From positions 11,249,501 through 11,313,500 of the forward strand of contig NC_079880.1 of assembly GCF_029227915.1 (NCBI RefSeq): a stretch of 64,000 bases of DNA, written 5' to 3'. A program made the position numbers and the translations under genes. Position 1 is the stretch's first letter, and each line of letters begins with the position of its first letter. This DNA is from Hydractinia symbiolongicarpus. Taxonomy: Eukaryota; Cnidaria; Hydrozoa; Anthoathecata; Hydractiniidae. This document shows, one piece after another, positions 58,541-64,000 of this stretch. The notes under the pieces are model-generated. The model was not told the origin of the DNA. It saw nothing but the letters and a program-made list of their open reading frames with translations, and made no database searches.

Positions 58541-61308
58541 TATAATATAATTAGATGTAAATACATGGATAGATTCTTAAAATCTCACTTCATGTTATAC
58601 ATGTAAAAAAATTGCGGCTATTTTCTCTTTAATGTCAAACAATGTTTATAAAAAAAGGTTCCTAATTATCAGTATGAATTGAAAATATGTTCACAGTTTA
58701 GAAAGAAAGGTGCAAGCAGGATCATCAAAGGTGTTATTTTCTGTAGTGATTCTGTATTAAATGTATCGCATATTTGTTACCCATCGTTTGGCCAAGCATT
58801 ATTTTTTTACCATAGTAATTCTTTAAAAAATATGGTTTTACTGTCAACCACCCTATCACTTCAGGAAAAATAGACACTTTATCTACGTTTGATTTCTTCA
58901 AACTTAACACTAATTAACACTTATAAGTTAAATTCTCTTATAAGAAAATCACAAATGTATCCATAGTATTAAGTAACATAAAAATGTTGCCAGTATCTGT
59001 ATAAAAATAAGTATAAAATTGATATGCTCAAAAGAAATCATAGAAGACAGTTTTAAAAAGGTAGCCTTGTCATTTGTTACTGCACAAAAAAATAAAATAT
59101 TTTTTTTCATATTCTTTAGGTAACCTCCACTTTTTAACGTTTTTATAAAATCTTGTAATACTCAGCAAATATGTCACTAAAAGGATTAAAAATTATGTTC
59201 CATGGTAGAAGTCATTGTAAATGCAAAACACAACATCAATTGAAAGAAAGGGTTGTTAGCAAGTGAAAGAGTTTTCATATTTTTTCCTTTCCTTGAGATG
59301 CCTTGAAATGTTATCATATATTATTATTTAATTTAAAAAAAACATTTTAAAGTAAGGAGAAACGTCATGAAAGATTCTGCACATTTTGTAAAACCCAGAA
59401 ATATATAAATTTAAAGAGATAACCAAAAATTCATTTTCTAACCTGGCAGAAATAAATATTTTCTATTGATTACTAAGCACAGATTTGAACAGAACCCTGC
59501 AAAACAAATCCTGCAACGAAAAAAAATTCGACAGTCATCCATCACAAATGTAATTATATACGTCAGAGCTGAGAACTGAGTAATCTTTTCTGACCTGATT
59601 GTTGATTTTTGCTTTTTTCTCTACCTAAAGACAGCAACCAATTCACTTTGCTTGTAATCAATTTTAAAACAGCATCATCTTCCCCATCCATTTATTCAAT
59701 ACACCAAAGTACATTTTGATAATTTTAACTGCACACTCTCCACCTGTAATGCTCTTCATGCTTCATGTTATGTTTTTAATATAACATCATAACTTATTAG
59801 CATCGGTAAACTTGATATAAGAAAACAAATATGTGAACAATCTGATAAAAAAAAGCCAAAATGAAAAATACAGTTTCGATTCATAAAGCAAAAACAAAAC
59901 ACCTGCTTTATTTTGAAAGAAACCAAACAAAAAGCTAGCTTTAAGAAAAAAATTTTTGCTATAAAAAAGAATACACACATACATAGCGTTTCAATCATTT
60001 CATTAATATTAATAAAAAAATTATATAAAAAAATCCCCTTGGTCTAAATAATTCATCAAGTTATTTCAGTATGTGAACACGCTTTGCTATCTGATATAAT
60101 AACCTCCAACAGTATCTATTTCACAGGCGCTGCTGTACCAACCAATGTTTCTTTGAAAATAAAACAAGTACTTTTAAGAAAATCAATACAACCTTAAAAT
60201 TGAGAAATTTCAAGTACAACAAAATCGTGGCTGTTAAAAGAATGGCCATTATGGCCTTGCATTAATTTTTAAAATTTTTTATGTCTTCAAATTAAAATCA
60301 CATAATAACTTGTCTACATTGACAAGTAAAGTCCATATAAATGCCTTGTGATTACTATTTTATTATTGAAGCCATCAGGTGTAAACAATTTGCCCACTAA
60401 GGACTACATCTTTTGCAAGAACCTTACCTGTATATATCATTTTGTTTCATTGGAAGAATTTAAACAGGACAGTGATAAAAGACTTTTAAAATACAAGCCA
60501 AACAACAGAATCATTGTTTTTTAGTGTTTTAGATACAAAGTTATTTCCCTATTTAAAGAAAAAGTGCTATGTACTGTGTTTGTATGTCTAGTCCCCCCTG
60601 GCTACCTTCTTAGGTTCAACGGTAAAAAGTTGCACATTATAATGTAGAATAGTTGTTGGTCCATGAAAAAGCTTCATTCATATTACTTAGTACCCTGTAT
60701 TAAAAAGAATTTAGGTTTTCCCCAAAGTTGCTTTCACTTTCAGCTCTTCAACCAGTTTATCAATAAAAATGGATAACAAAGCAAAATTATAAAGAATTTA
60801 ATGTTGCACAAAAATTATTTACTGCATTAAAATTGGGGGTAAACTAGCTACGTTAGGGACTAAATTATTTGTGAAAGAAACTTTTGCAAAATGATTGTTT
60901 GTGTAACTTATTTTTACATACTTAGGAAAATTGGAAAACTAACTTCTGCAAAAATATTAATAAATAGCCATCATTGTAAAGTCCTTTTAAAACTTTTTCA
61001 TTTCTTCTTAGATTTCCCGAGTTTTTTGACTAAGAAAAAAAGCATTGTGCAAAATTCTGATTTTTTCTATGCTAACAGTACTGCAAATAATTTTTCCCTG
61101 AACCTGGCAATGGAGCATCAAATAAACATACACCTCAAATAAGTGTCCATTAGTGACTAGTATAGGAAGTCAAACTTTCAGTAAGTACAAATTTTAGTTC
61201 TGAAGTGTGAAAAAAAGAGGATATTCTCAATCACAAATGTATAAAGTATTGTATTATTCCATACTCCGCAAAAATGTGATTTATTATGTTACTTAATACA
61301 AAATTAAA
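58541..61308. other. Gene-free AT-rich tract
   Basis: No supported gene. Frames of 60-83 codons are rich in F, I, K, L and N, as expected of AT-rich noncoding DNA. Confidence 0.5.
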
Positions 61309-61972
61309 TCTTCTATAATAATAAGAGAGTGTATCTGTGTGTCTGTAACAGACAAGGTGAATGTGTTCATTTTTTTTAATGTGGTTGAAAAATGCATGTC
61401 TAATATGTAAAATTTTCTGACATTATTGCGCAATGACAATAACACCACTTTAACATCAATATCCTATATTAAATTAATAAAGCCATTACAGTGCACCTAA
61501 AACTATGAAGCCAAATAACTTGGAAACGAGGTGGTGACATCAATGATTTTTCACAGCGTAGGTAACTAGGGACCACCTAGGACCAATTTAGTAATTTTCC
61601 CAAACCTGGTCCCCATATCCATTTCGGAAGTGATGGGTTAATGACGTCATCAAAAAACCTTCAAACCCCAATATCTCTGCAACCGTTTGTCAAAATTACA
61701 TGATCCTATACATTTTCTTGATTAGCGTTTCAAGATCTATACGATGAAGGCAATAGGTATACCAATTTTTAAAAAAAAATTTCGTTTTTGACGAGCCATT
61801 GCTGAGGTCAATAATATTTTTAAAACCTTTATCACTTTAGGCGTTCATTTTTAATCAGCGTTTTAACCTTTACACATTACAGGCAACAAATATATAGCCA
61901 AGATTATAAAACAACCTATTTTTATATTGTCTTTCTGCCTAAGTGGATTTCTCTATGGGCTTTATCGACTAG
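61309..61972 (+). mobile_element. Long non-autonomous Helitron copy
   Basis: This 664 bp segment begins TCTTCTATAATAATAAGAG after a host A, with a tgtgtgtctgtaacagac block, and ends with a decayed hairpin (taagtggatttctctatggg), then atcga and CTAG at 61969-61972, followed by T. Its ends match the ~125 bp copies, but the interior is about 540 bp longer. No open frame is seen. Confidence 0.65.
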
Positions 61973-64000
61973 TTAAATAATAATTTGGTAAGAATGTAGC
62001 ATATAATGAGTAAGGTAAAATTTCCCACAATAATTGTATTTTATATTAAATAAGTGACAGAAGAAAAATAGCAAAATCAGCAGATGTTTCTAATGTGTAA
62101 CCCTCGTTATTGTTGTCAATCCTAATTTTTTATCTACTTTTGTCCTTGTAGAATCTTCACATACTACATCACAGACGTGCCATCATCACGTAAACGGGAT
62201 TGAATAGGAAAGGTAACAAATTTGTTCAGTGTTAGATGACAGTAAACAAACATGAAGTTATAACTGGATTAATTAAAAGACGGTTGGTACAGTACTAGAT
62301 GATAGATAGATGTGCATATTTTACATGACTAGCCTCACAAATATCGAGGGATATACCCTGTCTATCATGCCTGTGCCATCTCCCCAATTTCCCTCACATG
62401 GCTTGGCTTAACCCGGGGCTATGGTAACATCCCCTTACCCATGTTGAATCACCGTTAAAAGAAATCGAACCCTGGTCTCACACACAGAGTGCGAGAGCTA
62501 TAAAAATCTACGGCGCCACAAACTGCTGACTGTATAAATCGATTTTTTCAGTCAGAACTTGTTACTGTTAAAGTTATACCAGACATCAAATATAAAAAAC
62601 TTTACTTAAAGGGAACACTGTGCTTAGACTGATAAAAAGAATTGAGATGGTGGAGTAATGACCATATAAGTCAATTTTTTCAAAAAGAATTCTAAATATA
62701 CATAGTCAGTAAAAGAATCATTAAAATGAAGTTTTACTCTATACTGTTCTATCTTTATCAATTTTCATTTTATTTAACCTTCGTCTATTTATATTTTAAT
62801 TACATTGTAATTATTTTTAATGAATAAATATATTTATTAATTTTTTTAAAAAAGTTAAAAAATCGATCCAATCCTGAAGTTGCCATGACTTTAAATATAT
62901 TGTCAAAAATCTTTTAACTTTTCTTTCCTAATTCAAAATAAAATCTTTAAAAGTATTGCAGAGCTTTTAATTAATTGCAGAAAAAAAGAATGGGGAATTA
63001 TTTTTCACAGATTTTCCTTCCCGTGTAACTTACTCTTATTTTTCACATAGGATATAGCAAAAAATATATTATAAGAAAAAACACATAATTTCTTTAACAA
63101 GAAAAATGTTTAATCGTAAGAATAAAAACTCAAAGTGTAATTATATCGTATATATATGAAGTATAATATAATAAAGTCAAATATATAGTAAAGTTGGTTA
63201 TCATTGGCTTTTTAGTCTATTGCATTCAGTCATCCTGCCAAAAATTGACATTAAATGTTAAAAATCAACAGTTGACAACACATCACATAAAAGTTTACAA
63301 AATTCAATTATTCTATTACATGGCATTGTGCCTATAGCAAAAAGCGAAGAGTAAACGCAAAGTCAACAAAAATCGGTTCAGTTGATTCATATTGTCTTGA
63401 CCCATAATCATACACAATTCATGAATTGTCAATAATTTTTTAAACATTGGTGCCCTTTTTTAAGCATGTTTGTTAGTTTAAAGTCATAAATTGTTGTGCA
63501 TAAAAATCACAGCTTGGAAACAGCATTGCTGCCTTATCTAGAGTAAAATCAATTTTTTACTGCTGCTTCTTTAATGATTATTTAAAAAAAGTTCTCTGGT
63601 GGTTACTTCAAAATACTGTTGGTTACTGCTGGCTCCCACTCACAAGCCTTTCGAAGTCATTTTTTTCTATAGTGGCTACTTTATTACTATCCTAATTTAA
63701 TTCATTCGTCTTTGTAGTTATAATAATAATGGTCAGCCCTGCGTGATATGAGCAAGTTCAAATAAAGGCTTAAAATTTGGAGAAAGTAAATTCGTGAAAA
63801 GTATTTTTAAACCTTGCAAAAACAACTTAGGGTAGTTAGCAAGCGCCTGTATATATAGAGGGGATCATGTTGGTTAGGCAAATGGTTAACAAGAAATAGC
63901 TAGCTAAGATTTCTTAAATTTTGCTGATAACTGATAGCTGATGTCAGCAAAAAGATCCTGGAAGATCACAAAAAGTTATGATGGTAGCTAGCTAAACATA
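61973..64000. other. Gene-free right edge
   Basis: One SINE-like copy (62335-62522) and AT-rich sequence. No supported gene. A gene that starts beyond the window cannot be excluded. Confidence 0.5.
62335..62522 (-). mobile_element. tRNA-derived SINE
   Basis: Read on the minus strand from 62522: an A-box-like region (TGGCGCCGTAGA, then tatagctctcgcac), an anticodon-like segment, then gagaccagggttcgatttc with a good B-box (GGTTCGATT), followed by about 120 bp of unrelated tail ending near gggagatggcacag. That order is a tRNA head plus SINE body. It has no CCA end and no closed acceptor stem. Confidence 0.65.

Overview
This is AT-rich nuclear DNA from an animal. Genes are sparse, introns follow the GT/AG rule, and there are several families of DNA transposons and SINE-like repeats. 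It holds a secreted Wnt ligand and two calcium-sensing-receptor-like class C GPCRs. The best guess is a cnidarian, possibly a hydrozoan; this rests on base composition, compact exons, divergent Wnt and class C receptor sequences and the transposon types, not on a search.

Layout. Bases 1 to about 23,300 contain no gene I can support. They carry degenerate tandem and dispersed repeats, mini-Helitrons, tRNA-derived SINE-like copies, two striking palindromes (8915-8947 and 15275-15319) and a ~170 bp segment present twice (20559 and 22598). From 23,507 to 31,696 on the plus strand lies a complete five-exon gene for a divergent 341-residue Wnt, with a TATA box about 150 bp upstream, a 6.3 kb first intron and a poly(A) signal near 32,012. 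All four splice junctions keep frame. A TTAA-flanked MITE and three mini-Helitrons lie in or just after this gene.

From 36,565 to 56,101 on the minus strand are two tandem, single-coding-exon receptors (963 and 971 residues). Each has a signal peptide, Venus flytrap domain, nine-cysteine domain, seven membrane helices and a tail ending near a conserved PPPY motif. Between them sit a ~550 bp MITE and a ~5 kb DNA transposon (about 42,210-47,194) with imperfect ~147 bp inverted repeats. That transposon has two convergent genes: a RING-finger protein on plus, which appears intact, and a decayed DDE integrase-core gene on minus, with two in-frame stops and frame breaks.

Bases 56,150-64,000 have no supported gene. 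They contain an AT-rich minisatellite (57,945-58,405), a short and a long Helitron copy and a SINE-like element.

Most notable points: a non-autonomous Helitron family with about ten copies, including one 25 bp from a Wnt splice acceptor; a Wnt lacking the N-terminal cysteine pair; ligand-pocket differences and a likely gene-conversion tract between the receptor paralogues; the two-gene transposon whose accessory RING gene looks better preserved than its transposase; and splice acceptors just upstream of both receptor start codons.
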